Of a stretch of DNA of 64,000 bases, positions 37,266-45,857 are shown piece by piece. Below the pieces are notes generated by a model. It did no database searches and was not told where the DNA came from. It saw nothing but the letters and a program-made list of their open reading frames with translations. Position 1 is the stretch's first letter. Every line of letters starts with the position of its first letter. The position numbers and the translations under genes are program-made. Source of the DNA: Hyphomicrobiaceae bacterium (GTDB taxonomy: Bacteria > Pseudomonadota > Alphaproteobacteria > Rhizobiales > Hyphomicrobiaceae); NCBI GenBank assembly GCA_022844275.1, contig JALHMB010000002.1, forward strand, positions 496,001 through 560,000. Direction: 5' to 3'.

Positions 37266-37819
37266 CATGGCCGTTCCCGGCTCTGAACGATGATGGCGGC
37301 GCGCGACATCTGGTGCGCGGCTTGAGCCTGCCGGACGTCGCATTGCCGACGACAACGGGCGACGAGGTGAATTTCAGTCGCCTCGAAGGCTGGACGATCC
37401 TGTTCGTCTATCCCTGGACGGGGCGGCCAGGCCTCGACAATCCACCTGGTTGGGACGACATGCCCGGCGCGCACGGCTCGACGCCCGAGGCAGAGGGCTT
37501 CCGCAATCTTCATCGCGCGTTCGACGAGATGCAGGTTCGCGTGCTCGGTCTTTCCGGGCAGACAACGGATTGGCAGCGCGAATTCGCCGAGCGCTTGTCC
37601 CTGCCCTATGCGATCGCAAGTGATGCAGAAGGGCGGTTGCGGGAAGCGCTCGGACTGCCAACGTTCGAGGCGGGCAGCACGACCTACCTCGCGCGCCTGA
37701 CGCTCGCGATCCATGACGGCCGCATCGCGCGCACGTTCTATCCCGTGCATCCGCCCGATGCGCATCCGCGCGAAGTGCTCGCGTGGCTGAACGAGCTGAT
37801 CAGCCGGAAGGCGCGCTGA
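37262..37819 (+). CDS. Peroxiredoxin-like (AhpC/TSA fold) protein lacking all cysteines
   Basis: A 185-residue redoxin-fold protein: LSLPDVALPTTTGDEVNFSRLEGWTILFVYPWTGRPG, PPGWDDMPGAHGSTPEAEGF, VLGLSGQTTDWQREFAERLSLPYAIASD. In this subfamily the segment normally reads G-C-T-P-x-x-C-x-F. Here both Cys positions are changed (Ser73 and Glu78), and there is no cysteine anywhere in the protein. It therefore cannot act as a thiol peroxidase by the usual mechanism and may be a structural or binding pseudoenzyme. It is coupled to the GNAT gene by an ATGA overlap. Confidence 0.85.
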   Translation: MTWPFPALNDDGGARHLVRGLSLPDVALPTTTGDEVNFSRLEGWTILFVYPWTGRPGLDNPPGWDDMPGAHGSTPEAEGFRNLHRAFDEMQVRVLGLSGQTTDWQREFAERLSLPYAIASDAEGRLREALGLPTFEAGSTTYLARLTLAIHDGRIARTFYPVHPPDAHPREVLAWLNELISRKAR

Positions 37820-37882
37820 AACGCAAAGCGGCGCCGAGCCAATGCACTCGACGCCGCGGTCGCGTTTCAGTCGAGCGGCCCG

Positions 37883-38518
37883 TCAGTTATCGATCGGGTC
37901 GTCATGGCCGTGATGCGAGCCGACACCCTCGCGCTGCGCACGGAACTGGGCGAGACGCGTCTCCCTGGCCTCGCGTGGAATGCGCTGGCTCGGATCGCGG
38001 CAGATGTCCTTCTCGAGGTCGGCGATGTCGATGAACTGGTCGGCCTGGCGGCGCAGTTCGTCGGCGACCATAGGCGGCTGCGTCTGCAGGGTGGAGACGA
38101 CGCTGACGCGCAGTCCCTTGGCCTGCAGTGCGGCAACGAGGCTCCTGAAGTCGCCGTCACCCGAGAAGAGGACGACGTGATCGAGCTTCGGTGCTAGCTC
38201 CATGGCATCGACAGTCAGCTCGATGTCCATGTTGCCCTTAATCTTGCGCCGGCCGGACGCGTCGGTGAACTCTTTGGTGGGCTTGGTCACCATCGTGTAA
38301 CCATTGTAGTCAAGCCAGTCGATCAGTGGCCGAATTGACGAATATTCCTGGTCCTCGACAAGTGCCGTGTAGTAAAGCGCCCTGACAAGATAACCTTTGC
38401 TCCGGAATACGCCGAGAAGGTTCTTGTAGTCGATATCGAAGCCGAGCGCTTTGGCTGTGGCGTAGAGGTTCGCCCCATCGATAAACAGCGCTATGCGCTC
38501 CGTCGGGTAGAAAAACAT
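37883..38518 (-). CDS. NYN domain (LabA/DUF88) protein, putative ribonuclease
   Basis: A 211-residue PIN-like nuclease-fold protein. Acidic metal-binding residues lie in IALFIDGANLYATA, KGNMDIELTVDAME and VVLFSGDGDFRSLVAALQAKG, which together define LabA-type NYN domains. The family is thought to include RNases. Length and position between dapA/smpB and folK/rpoZ are typical of Hyphomicrobiales. The C-terminal 40 residues are charged and probably disordered. It is on the opposite strand to its neighbours. Confidence 0.92.
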   Translation of the reverse strand: MFFYPTERIALFIDGANLYATAKALGFDIDYKNLLGVFRSKGYLVRALYYTALVEDQEYSSIRPLIDWLDYNGYTMVTKPTKEFTDASGRRKIKGNMDIELTVDAMELAPKLDHVVLFSGDGDFRSLVAALQAKGLRVSVVSTLQTQPPMVADELRRQADQFIDIADLEKDICRDPSQRIPREARETRLAQFRAQREGVGSHHGHDDPIDN

Positions 38519-38709
38519 TGCAGACTTGCCTTTTCATTGTTGGCCCGACCCTAGGATCGGACGTGATAAGACTGGAACGTTACGTAAGACAGGGCGCTAC
38601 GCCGACCATGCGGCTCGGGCTCCTAAGGTTGTCAATCCGTATATAGAGCACGCCGCGCGAAATGAAGTGATACTTCGCCACATCCTAGACCTTTAACAGG
38701 CAGCCGCCA

Positions 38710-39285
38710 ATGCGTGATTCGATTACATCACAGATTGATTCGCATAACGCGATCAAGGCGCTGGCAGGGGTAAACTGCTTGATTTCACTTGGAGCTAATG
38801 CGCCTAGCGCTTGGGGAAAGCCCCCCGCTACACTTTGCAACTCCCTGAGCATACTTGAGCAAAACCAAGTTTATATTATCGAGCGTTCGCTAATTTATCG
38901 CACTCAGCCCCATTTCGGCGCGGGTCTTATGTCGGAATTCTACAATGCTATTGTCGCGGTCCATACTAATCTACCAGTTGGGAGTCTTCTCCGCCTTTTC
39001 AAGTCGATTGAGCGAAAAGCAGGTCGGCGGGTCCGACCGCGTTGGAGTGCCCGCCCTCTCGACCTCGATCTTATCGACTATGGAAGCCGGATCCTGAACT
39101 GGCCCGGACCGAATCGCTCAGGCGGCCCCCTCGTCCTGCCCCATCCGCTCATGCACAGGCGGGGTTTTGTCCTGGTGCCGCTTGTGGAGGTCGCGCCCCA
39201 TTGGCGCCATCCCGTTCTCGGGCTCACGGCGGGGGCGCTGCTCAGGCGCAATCCGGGTCTTCGCCGCGGCATCGCGCCGGCTTGA
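38710..39285 (+). CDS. folK: 2-amino-4-hydroxy-6-hydroxymethyldihydropteridine pyrophosphokinase
   Basis: FolK transfers pyrophosphate from ATP to hydroxymethyl-dihydropterin in folate synthesis. The 191-residue product shows LISLGANAPSAWG, YRTQPHFG, FYNAIVAVHTNLP, LLRLFKSIERKAGRRVRPRWSARPLDLDLIDYG (the catalytic RxxRWxxRxLDLDL segment) and LVLPHPLMHRRGFVLVPLVEVAP. Motifs match HPPK well. The N-terminal 25 residues are less conserved, so a later start is possible. It lies upstream of rpoZ. Codon usage at the 5' end is A+T-richer than in its neighbours. Confidence 0.9.
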   Translation: MRDSITSQIDSHNAIKALAGVNCLISLGANAPSAWGKPPATLCNSLSILEQNQVYIIERSLIYRTQPHFGAGLMSEFYNAIVAVHTNLPVGSLLRLFKSIERKAGRRVRPRWSARPLDLDLIDYGSRILNWPGPNRSGGPLVLPHPLMHRRGFVLVPLVEVAPHWRHPVLGLTAGALLRRNPGLRRGIAPA

Positions 39286-39390
39286 TTCACCGTGATAATC
39301 GTGGCATTAGACGCAGCAAATGGGCAAGAGCCTCCGGTGGCGCCAAGGTCGCGCGCCTACAGACATCTGACAATCGAGGATTGAACGACG

Positions 39391-39837
39391 ATGGCGCGTG
39401 TCACGGTTGAAGATTGCGTGGACAAGGTCCCCAATCGTTTCGAGCTGGTGCTTCTTGCGGCCCATCGCGCGCGCGCGATCGCTTCGGGCTCGCATGTGAC
39501 GGTTGAGCCTGACAATGACAAGGACCCGGTCATCGCGCTCCGGGAAGTGGCCGAGCGGACGGTGCCGGCCGATGATCTACGCGAGAGCCTCATCCACTCC
39601 ATCCAGAAGAACGTCGAGATCGACGAGCCCGAAGCCGGTGCCGCGCCGCTCATCGGCGCCGACCGCAGCCGCCAGCAGCTTGGCCGCGACGACCAGTCGG
39701 CGGACAACGCGATCGACCAGATCTCCATGTCGGAGGAGCAGCTCCTGCGCGCCATGGAGAGCATGGCGCCAATCGAGCCCTCGTCCAACGGCGGCGGCGG
39801 TGGTGGTGGTGGCAGCGGCGGATCGCGCGGCCGCTGA
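39391..39837 (+). CDS. rpoZ: DNA-directed RNA polymerase omega subunit
   Basis: The omega subunit assists assembly of RNA polymerase. The 148-residue product begins [32 protein letters not shown], the hallmark omega N-terminus, then [13 protein letters not shown]. The C-terminal third is unusual: after [16 protein letters not shown] it ends in a Gly-rich tail ([16 protein letters not shown]). Its place right before rsh is the classic rpoZ-spoT order, linking polymerase with ppGpp signalling. Confidence 0.96.
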   Translation: MARVTVEDCVDKVPNRFELVLLAAHRARAIASGSHVTVEPDNDKDPVIALREVAERTVPADDLRESLIHSIQKNVEIDEPEAGAAPLIGADRSRQQLGRDDQSADNAIDQISMSEEQLLRAMESMAPIEPSSNGGGGGGGGSGGSRGR

Positions 39838-40000
39838 CGGGCGCTCCTCGTCTTCATCCATGATGTTCGGTCTGGCGCCGGGGCACGAAGCTAGCTGCGG
39901 CGAAGACTCATGCTTATGTTCCACTAGGAGATGATGCAGCGCGGTGGCCGGCGCGCGCTCGGCAGGCCTCGGCGGTCTTGGATCAGGGGCTTGAAGCGCC

Positions 40001-42250
40001 ATGATGCGTCAGTACGAGCTGGTCGAGCGCGTTCTCCGCTATGACCCCAAGGCCGACGAGACGCTGCTCAACCGCGCCTACGTTTATGCCATGCGTGCGC
40101 ACGGGCATCAGAAGCGTGCATCCGGCGATCCCTATTTCTCCCATCCCCTCGAAGTCGCGGCGATCCTGACCGATCTCAAGCTCGACGATGCCACCATCGC
40201 GACCGCGTTGTTGCACGACGTGATCGAGGACACCGAGGCGACGCGAGCCGAGATCGATCAGCTCTTCGGCCCCGAGATCGGTGTGCTGGTCGACGGTCTC
40301 ACTAAAATCAAGCGCCTGGATCTCGTCTCCAAGAAAGCCGAGCAGGCCGAGAACTTCAGGAAGTTACTGGTCGCCATCTCGACCGACATCCGCGTCTTGC
40401 TCGTCAAGCTTGCCGACCGCCTCCACAACATGCGCACGCTCGAGCATATGTCGCCCGAGAGCCGCCGCCGCAACAGTGAGGAGACGCTCGAGATCTACGC
40501 GCCGCTCGCCGGCCGCATGGGCATGCAGGCTATGCGCGAGGAGCTCGAGGAGCTTGCTTTCCGCTGGCTCCATCCCGAGGCGTACCGCACCGTGCGCGAG
40601 CGCCTCGACCGCCTGACCGAGAACAACCAGGGGCTCGTCGAGGAGATCCGCCAGAGTCTCGTCGCGAAGCTTGCTGAGGCTAATTTCAGTGCTGAGGTGA
40701 CCGGGCGCGAGAAAAAGCCTTATTCGATCTGGCGGAAGATGCAGAACCGCCAGATCTCGCTCGAGCAGCTCTCCGACCTCTACGGCTTCCGTGTGATCTG
40801 CAACAATCTTGAGGATTGCTACCGCGCGCTCGGTGTGGTGCACACGACATGGCGCGCCGTGCCGGGCCGCTTCAAGGACTATATCTCGACGCCGAAGCAG
40901 AACGGCTATCGCTCGATCCACACGACGATCGTGGGCCCGCGACACCAGCGCGTCGAGCTGCAGCTCCGCACGGAGCCCATGCACGTGACGGCCGAATACG
41001 GCGTTGCCGCGCACACCTTCTACAAGGATCTCTCGCCCTTGAACGGCAAGGCGGCGACGCCCGAGACCATGCGCGAGATGGGGCCGTACATCTGGCTGCG
41101 CCGTCTGGTCGAGACGCTGCTCGAAGGGGACAATTCCGAAGAGTTCCTCGAGCACACCAAGCTCGAGCTCTTCCACGATCAGGTGTTCTGCTTCACGCCG
41201 AAGGGACGGCTCATTGCGCTGCCGCAGGGTGCAACGCCGATTGACTTCGCTTATGCGGTTCACACCGACGTTGGCAACTCCTGCGTCGGCGCCAGTATCA
41301 ACGGCCGCCAGATGCCGCTCTCGACGGCGCTGCGCAACGGCGACGAGGTGCAGATTCTGACCTCGTCCAGCCGCACGCCGCCAGCTGCCTGGGAGCGGAT
41401 CGCGGTCACGGGCAAGGCGCGCAGTGCCATCCGGCGTGCCGCTCGCGACACGCTGCGCCGCCAGTACGCCGAGCTCGGCCGGCGGCTCCTGAGCTCGGCC
41501 TTCGCCAAGATCGGCGTCGACTACTCCGACGACAAACTGCGGCGTGTGCTGTCGCGCCTCACACACAAGACCGTCGACGACGTCCACGCCGCCGTCGGCC
41601 GGAGTGAGCTGCCCATTGCCGATGTCATTCGCGCGATCGCGCCCGAGGCAGCCGAGCAGCTGCCAGCAGGAGGCCGCGCACGGCCGCGCAACCGCTACGA
41701 GAAGGGTGAGGGCGGCGGCGAGGAAGGCTGGTTCAATCTCTCCAAGGTCATCGGCCTGAAGTTTCGCTGGCCGACGAGTAGCGGTGCGGGAGGGAGCGGC
41801 GCCGGCCAGGGCATTGTCATCCGCGGCATCCGCAATGATGTGCCAGTCTCCTTCGAGCCCGGCGGCGCCGTGCCGGGCGACCGGATCGTTGGCGTCTTGA
41901 CGCCTGGGGAGGGAATCCGCATCTTCCAGATCCATTCTCCGCGTCTGAGCGAGTTCGAGCATGAGCGCTGGATCGACGTCACCTGGGATATCAACCAGGA
42001 GGCGCCCGAGCGTTTTCCGGCGCGCATCTCAGTGACAGTGCTGAACGAGCCGGGGACACTCGCGCAGATCGCGCAAGTTATCGGTGAAGACGACGGGAAC
42101 ATCGACAACCTCAAGATGCTGCACCGTAGTGCGGACTTCACGGAGATGCTGATCGAGGTCGAGGTGTTCGACCTGGCCCACCTCAACCGCATCATCAATG
42201 GGTTGAAGGGCAAGTCAGTCGTCAGCAAGGTTGAGCGCGTATTTGTTTGA
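40001..42250 (+). CDS. Bifunctional (p)ppGpp synthetase/hydrolase (RelA/SpoT homologue)
   Basis: Rsh makes and degrades the stringent-response alarmone. The 749-residue product has the HD hydrolase domain (FSHPLEVAAIL, ATALLHDVIEDTE; about residues 40-190), the synthetase domain (FRVICNNLEDCYRALG and GRFKDYISTPKQNGYRSIHTTI; about 240-350), TGS (ALPQGATPIDFAYAVHTDVG; about 395-455) and a C-terminal ACT domain (ISVTVLNEPGTLAQIAQVIGE). The RFKD motif in the synthetase is the one typical of bifunctional Rsh enzymes. It is the only Rsh gene in the window, as expected for this order. Confidence 0.96.
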   Translation: MMRQYELVERVLRYDPKADETLLNRAYVYAMRAHGHQKRASGDPYFSHPLEVAAILTDLKLDDATIATALLHDVIEDTEATRAEIDQLFGPEIGVLVDGLTKIKRLDLVSKKAEQAENFRKLLVAISTDIRVLLVKLADRLHNMRTLEHMSPESRRRNSEETLEIYAPLAGRMGMQAMREELEELAFRWLHPEAYRTVRERLDRLTENNQGLVEEIRQSLVAKLAEANFSAEVTGREKKPYSIWRKMQNRQISLEQLSDLYGFRVICNNLEDCYRALGVVHTTWRAVPGRFKDYISTPKQNGYRSIHTTIVGPRHQRVELQLRTEPMHVTAEYGVAAHTFYKDLSPLNGKAATPETMREMGPYIWLRRLVETLLEGDNSEEFLEHTKLELFHDQVFCFTPKGRLIALPQGATPIDFAYAVHTDVGNSCVGASINGRQMPLSTALRNGDEVQILTSSSRTPPAAWERIAVTGKARSAIRRAARDTLRRQYAELGRRLLSSAFAKIGVDYSDDKLRRVLSRLTHKTVDDVHAAVGRSELPIADVIRAIAPEAAEQLPAGGRARPRNRYEKGEGGGEEGWFNLSKVIGLKFRWPTSSGAGGSGAGQGIVIRGIRNDVPVSFEPGGAVPGDRIVGVLTPGEGIRIFQIHSPRLSEFEHERWIDVTWDINQEAPERFPARISVTVLNEPGTLAQIAQVIGEDDGNIDNLKMLHRSADFTEMLIEVEVFDLAHLNRIINGLKGKSVVSKVERVFV

Positions 42251-42338
42251 GGTGTGTCTTCCGTACATGCGTTGCGTCACAAGGGGGCCGCAAAAGGCGC
42301 CCATGCAACTACTACTTATCCAACGCAGGTACAGTGCC

Positions 42339-42893
42339 ATGAAGTTGCGGATCCCAGAGCGTGGCGGGATGTTTGCCAGCCCGAGCCGTAACAGCTCGAG
42401 GGGCACTGCGGGCCTGCGCGGAGCGTGGGCTTCCGTGCTGCGACTTGATACGACGCCGCACGCCGTTGGGCTCGGCCTTGCAACGGGTGTTTTCGTCGCC
42501 TTTCTGCCTGTCCTCGGCGTTCAGATGGTCGTGGCCATGGCGATTGCCTGGGCGGGGCGTGCGAATGTGGGCGCAGCCGTGCTCGGCACGTGGGCCGGCA
42601 ACCCGCTCACGTGGCCGGCCATGTGGATCGGCTCATACCTTCTCGGCATCATGCTGCTCGGCGAAGCGGGCGCAATGAGCATCGAAGAGCTTGAGCGTAC
42701 GCTGTCGAGGATCGCGGAGACGTCGATGTCCCGCATGGATCCTTTGGGCATGCTGGATACGGTCGGTAAGCTCCTGTGGCCAATCCTTAAACCACTCTTC
42801 GTCGGCAGCTTGGTGCTGGGGTTGATTTCCGGCTCCGCCCTCTATTTCATAGGCCGCCGGGCGGTTGAGGTGTTCAACACCCGCCACCAGTAG
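42339..42893 (+). CDS. DUF2062 membrane protein
   Basis: A 184-residue membrane protein starting at the ATG at 42339 (an in-frame ATG at 42303 is the alternative). The DUF2062 core is [38 protein letters not shown], then [28 protein letters not shown], with three to four membrane segments and a last one near [21 protein letters not shown]. Genes of this family commonly sit between rsh and pdxJ in Hyphomicrobiales. Function is unknown. Confidence 0.88.
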   Translation: MKLRIPERGGMFASPSRNSSRGTAGLRGAWASVLRLDTTPHAVGLGLATGVFVAFLPVLGVQMVVAMAIAWAGRANVGAAVLGTWAGNPLTWPAMWIGSYLLGIMLLGEAGAMSIEELERTLSRIAETSMSRMDPLGMLDTVGKLLWPILKPLFVGSLVLGLISGSALYFIGRRAVEVFNTRHQ

Positions 42894-42949
42894 CAGGCTC
42901 GACGAGGCCCATACGGCCGCGCCGGCCGTATGAGACGAGCAAGCAAGTC

Positions 42950-43714
42950 ATGCCCAATACGAGACCGTTGCCCGCGGCACTGCGCCTCGGCGTGAATATC
43001 GACCACGTCGCGACGGTCAGAAACGCTCGAGGCGGGCATCATCCTGATCCCGTACGAGCGGCGCACCTCGCGATCGAAGCGGGCGCCGACGGCATCACGG
43101 CGCACTTGCGTGAGGATCGCCGCCATATCCGCGACGAGGATATTGCTCGACTCAAGGCCGAGATCACCCGCCCGCTCAACTTCGAGATGGCGGCGACGCC
43201 GGAGATGCTGGCCATCGCGCTGAAGACCGTGCCGCACGCCTGCTGCCTTGTGCCGGAGAAGCGCGAGGAACGTACGACCGAAGGCGGCCTCGATGTGGTT
43301 GGCGCGGGGAGCTTCCTCGAACGCTGCATCGGTGAGCTCAAGGCCGCCGGCATTCGCGTCTCGCTCTTCATCGAGCCGGATCGCGCGCCGATCGAGGCGG
43401 CGGCGAAGCTCGGTGCCGACATCGTCGAGCTGCACACCGGCACGTACTGCGAGCACGCGCTTGCCAACGACTGGCAACGCGTCGAGCACGAGATCCAGCG
43501 CCTCGCGCAGGGCGCACGCGATGCGCACGCCGCCGGGCTTGAAGTCCATGCCGGGCACGGCCTCACTTACAATACGGTCGCCGAAGTCGCGCGAATGCCC
43601 GAAATGGCCGAGCTCAATATCGGGCATTTTCTCGTCGGCGAGGCGATCATGATTGGCCTCCGGCCTGCGATCGAGCGCATGGCCCGGCTCATGCGTGAGG
43701 CGCGCGCGCCATGA
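42950..43714 (+). CDS. pdxJ: Pyridoxine 5'-phosphate synthase
   Basis: PdxJ condenses 1-deoxyxylulose 5-phosphate with amino-acetone phosphate to form pyridoxine phosphate. The 254-residue TIM barrel shows [96 protein letters not shown] and [12 protein letters not shown]. It overlaps acpS by 4 bases (ATGA), the standard pdxJ-acpS pair. Start is the ATG at 42950. Confidence 0.97.
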   Translation: MPNTRPLPAALRLGVNIDHVATVRNARGGHHPDPVRAAHLAIEAGADGITAHLREDRRHIRDEDIARLKAEITRPLNFEMAATPEMLAIALKTVPHACCLVPEKREERTTEGGLDVVGAGSFLERCIGELKAAGIRVSLFIEPDRAPIEAAAKLGADIVELHTGTYCEHALANDWQRVEHEIQRLAQGARDAHAAGLEVHAGHGLTYNTVAEVARMPEMAELNIGHFLVGEAIMIGLRPAIERMARLMREARAP

Positions 43715-44124
43715 TCCTCGGTCTCGGCAACGATGTCATCGACATCCGCCGTATCGAGCGCACGATAGAGCTATATGGTGATCGCTTCCTCAATCGCATC
43801 TTCACCGAAACAGAGCGACTGAGGTCCGATCGGCGTCGCCAACGCGCGGCGTCCTATGCCAAACGCTTCGCGGCAAAAGAGGCCTGCTCGAAGGCGCTCG
43901 GCACGGGCCTGCGCAAGGGCGTGTTCTGGCGCGACATGGGCGTCGTCAATCTTCCTTCCGGCCGGCCGACGTTGAAGCTCACAGGCGGCGCTGCGGCTCA
44001 GCTCGCGCGGATCACACCACCTGGATATGAAGCGCGTATCGATCTTACAATTACCGATGATTTTCCGATGGCGCAGGCGATCGTCATCATCTCTGCGATT
44101 CCCACTGGCGAGCCGGCGCGCTGA
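43711..44124 (+). CDS. acpS: Holo-[acyl-carrier-protein] synthase
   Basis: AcpS transfers the 4'-phosphopantetheine arm from CoA to acyl carrier protein. The 137-residue product has the two family signatures: [31 protein letters not shown] near the start and [38 protein letters not shown] in the middle. Start overlaps the pdxJ stop. The usual lepB-rnc-era genes do not follow; instead there is a gap of about 160 bases and then the zapA unit. Confidence 0.96.
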   Translation: MILGLGNDVIDIRRIERTIELYGDRFLNRIFTETERLRSDRRRQRAASYAKRFAAKEACSKALGTGLRKGVFWRDMGVVNLPSGRPTLKLTGGAAAQLARITPPGYEARIDLTITDDFPMAQAIVIISAIPTGEPAR

Positions 44125-44284
44125 CGGCCAACCGCTCCGCGTGCACGAGTGTCACGCACGCGTTGTAGCGTGCGCACTCGACTTTCATCGTGATTGACGC
44201 GCAGGCGGCGTGCCACTTAAGTTTCGAGCGGCGGAAAATTGCGCGGCGCACGGGCGCCACTGTCCGCTGACTGGAAGGTTCGAG

Positions 44285-44662
44285 ATGAACGAGCGTGGCG
44301 CTGCTAAATCGCGCAAGTCACCGGCCTCCAAATCATTGACCTCCAAGTCACCGGCCTCGAAGCCGCTTGCATCGAAGGAACTGGCCGCCAAGACAGCGGC
44401 GCCGAAAAAGGCTGCCGGATCGGGCAGAAAGCCTCGGACCGCCACGCCCGGAAAGAGCAAGGCTCCCGCCAAGCGCGCCGTTGCGGAAGGCGCGCCGCCT
44501 GTTGAGGCGCCCGCACTTCTGGCGCGCGTCGCGCAGCTCGAAAGCGAGCTCGAGAAAGCTCGGAGCCGCATTCGCGAGCTCGAGGAAGGGCGCGATCAGG
44601 TGCTCAATCGCATTGATTGGGTGATCGATTCACTACGCAGCCTCATAGAAACCGAACAATAA
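44285..44662 (+). CDS. Coiled-coil protein upstream of zapA (ZauP/DUF4164-like)
   Basis: A 125-residue protein. Residues 8-70 are a Lys/Ser/Ala/Pro-rich repeat region (SKSLTSKSPASKPLASKE), and residues 80-122 form a predicted coiled coil (ARVAQLESELEKARSRIREL and VLNRIDWVIDSLRSLIETE). In Caulobacter the ZapA partner ZauP is a coiled-coil protein encoded with zapA, and this gene lies 44 bases upstream of zapA. That makes a ZauP-like division role plausible. The extended basic tail is unusual. Start is the ATG at 44285. Confidence 0.72.
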   Translation: MNERGAAKSRKSPASKSLTSKSPASKPLASKELAAKTAAPKKAAGSGRKPRTATPGKSKAPAKRAVAEGAPPVEAPALLARVAQLESELEKARSRIRELEEGRDQVLNRIDWVIDSLRSLIETEQ

Positions 44663-44706
44663 TTGAAGCGGCATCCACTGCAGGCGAGGACGGCGGCGGG
44701 GGCCGT

Positions 44707-44934
44707 ATGGGGCAGGCGACGATCACGATCAACGGTCGGACCTATCGTTTGAAATGCGCTGATGGCGAGGAGGCGCGTTTGCTTGCGCTGTCTGATATCG
44801 TACGTCAGCGCGTCGACAACCTCGCGGGCGAGTTCTCGGCCGCCGGAGATGATCGTCTGCTTCTCATGGCGGCGCTCATGCTGGCCGATGAGTTGCTCGA
44901 TGCCCAGGCGCGCCTCAAGGCACTCGGAGCTTGA
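44707..44934 (+). CDS. zapA: Cell division protein ZapA
   Basis: ZapA binds and bundles FtsZ at the division ring. The 75-residue product fits the ZapA N-terminal globular head plus helix: ATITINGRTYRLKCADGEEARLLALSDIVRQRVDNLA, then DDRLLLMAALMLADELLDAQARL. It is short compared with E. coli ZapA (about 109), as the C-terminal coiled coil is trimmed. The ATG at 44707 is favoured. It follows the coiled-coil partner gene, and its stop is 5 bases from the phosphodiesterase start. Confidence 0.88.
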   Translation: MGQATITINGRTYRLKCADGEEARLLALSDIVRQRVDNLAGEFSAAGDDRLLLMAALMLADELLDAQARLKALGA

Positions 44935-44939
44935 AATCC

Positions 44940-45698
44940 ATGGGTCCCACGCTCGACCGCGCTCAGTTCATCCGCCCGATTGCCCATCGCGGACTGCACG
45001 ACCGCAACGCCGGCGTGCTCGAGAACACCGGCCCGGCCTTCGCAGCGGCCGTCGAAGGTGGCTACGGGATCGAGTGCGACCTGCAGCCGGCATCGGATGG
45101 AACGCCCATGGTCTTTCACGACCGGGCACTGAAGCGCCTCGTCGATTCGGACAAGCTGATAGATGAGTTGAGCCCGGCCGAGCTCGCCAAGCTGCGCTAT
45201 CGCGGTCAGGACACGCCCATCCTGACGTACGCGAATTTCCTCGCGCTGGTCGGTGGAAAGGTGCCGCTCGTCGTCGAGGTCAAGAGCGACTTCGACGCGC
45301 CCAAGGCCGGCTTCCTGGAGGCCATTGCGGCAGCGACGATCGCCTACAAGGGTCCCATTTGTCTGAAATCGTTCGATCCGGCGGTCATGGCGCGCTGCCG
45401 GGCGCTAGCGCCGAATATTCCGCGGGGTATCATCGCGACCGACTATACGGTCCACAACTGGTGGCCGAACAGGATCGACACCGCGCGCGCCATCAGCCTC
45501 ACGTATCTGCTCGAAAGCCGTGAGGCCGAGCCGTCCTTCTTTTCCTATCACGTCCGTGCGCTGCCGACGCCGGTGACCCGTTTCACGCGCGAAGCTCTTG
45601 GCTTGCCGCTCTTCACGTGGACAGTGCGATCCGAGCGCGAGCGCGCCATTGCCGCCAAATGGGCGGATGCCCCGGTCTTCGAGGGTTATCGGCCCTAA
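44940..45698 (+). CDS. Glycerophosphodiester phosphodiesterase family protein
   Basis: A 252-residue TIM-barrel phosphodiesterase. The GDPD motifs are IAHRGLHDRNAGVLENTGPAFAAAVEGGYGIECDLQPASDGTPMVFHD, with the catalytic His pair and metal-binding Glu/Asp, then PLVVEVKSDFD and ICLKSFDP. It hydrolyses glycerophosphodiesters to glycerol 3-phosphate and an alcohol. No signal peptide is seen, so it is cytoplasmic. The ATG at 44940 is chosen; a TTG at 44931 overlapping the zapA stop is also possible. Its TAA stop is the first bases of a palindromic repeat. Confidence 0.9.
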   Translation: MGPTLDRAQFIRPIAHRGLHDRNAGVLENTGPAFAAAVEGGYGIECDLQPASDGTPMVFHDRALKRLVDSDKLIDELSPAELAKLRYRGQDTPILTYANFLALVGGKVPLVVEVKSDFDAPKAGFLEAIAAATIAYKGPICLKSFDPAVMARCRALAPNIPRGIIATDYTVHNWWPNRIDTARAISLTYLLESREAEPSFFSYHVRALPTPVTRFTREALGLPLFTWTVRSERERAIAAKWADAPVFEGYRP

Positions 45699-45857
45699 AG
45701 CGTCGGACCTTAAATGCGACCCACGCCTGGGCCGGTCTCAAAGTCGCATTTAATGTCCAGAGACGCTTTAGGGCATAACGTTCTAAAGCAACCTTGGACT
45801 TGAAATTCACTCCCCGCCCCGCCTCGAAACGAGGTGAATTTCAAGTCCGTTGCTTTA
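45696..45857. repeat. Two related palindromic repeats between convergent genes
   Basis: Unit 1 (45696-45770): TAAAGCGTC plus GGACCTTAAATGCGAC pair with GTCGCATTTAATGTCC plus GACGCTTTA, one mismatch in the inner arm. Unit 2 (45784-45857): TAAAGCAAC and GGACTTGAAATTCAC pair perfectly with GTGAATTTCAAGTCC and GTTGCTTTA. The units share TAAAGC ends and GGAC. The outer TAA of each end is the stop codon of the flanking gene, and together they could terminate both. Confidence 0.8.

Noticed and set aside
38574-38598. GGAAC-N16-CGCT as an EcfG promoter for folK
   Set aside because: The -10 has a mismatch (CGCT for CGTT) and lies over 110 bases from the start; too weak to call.
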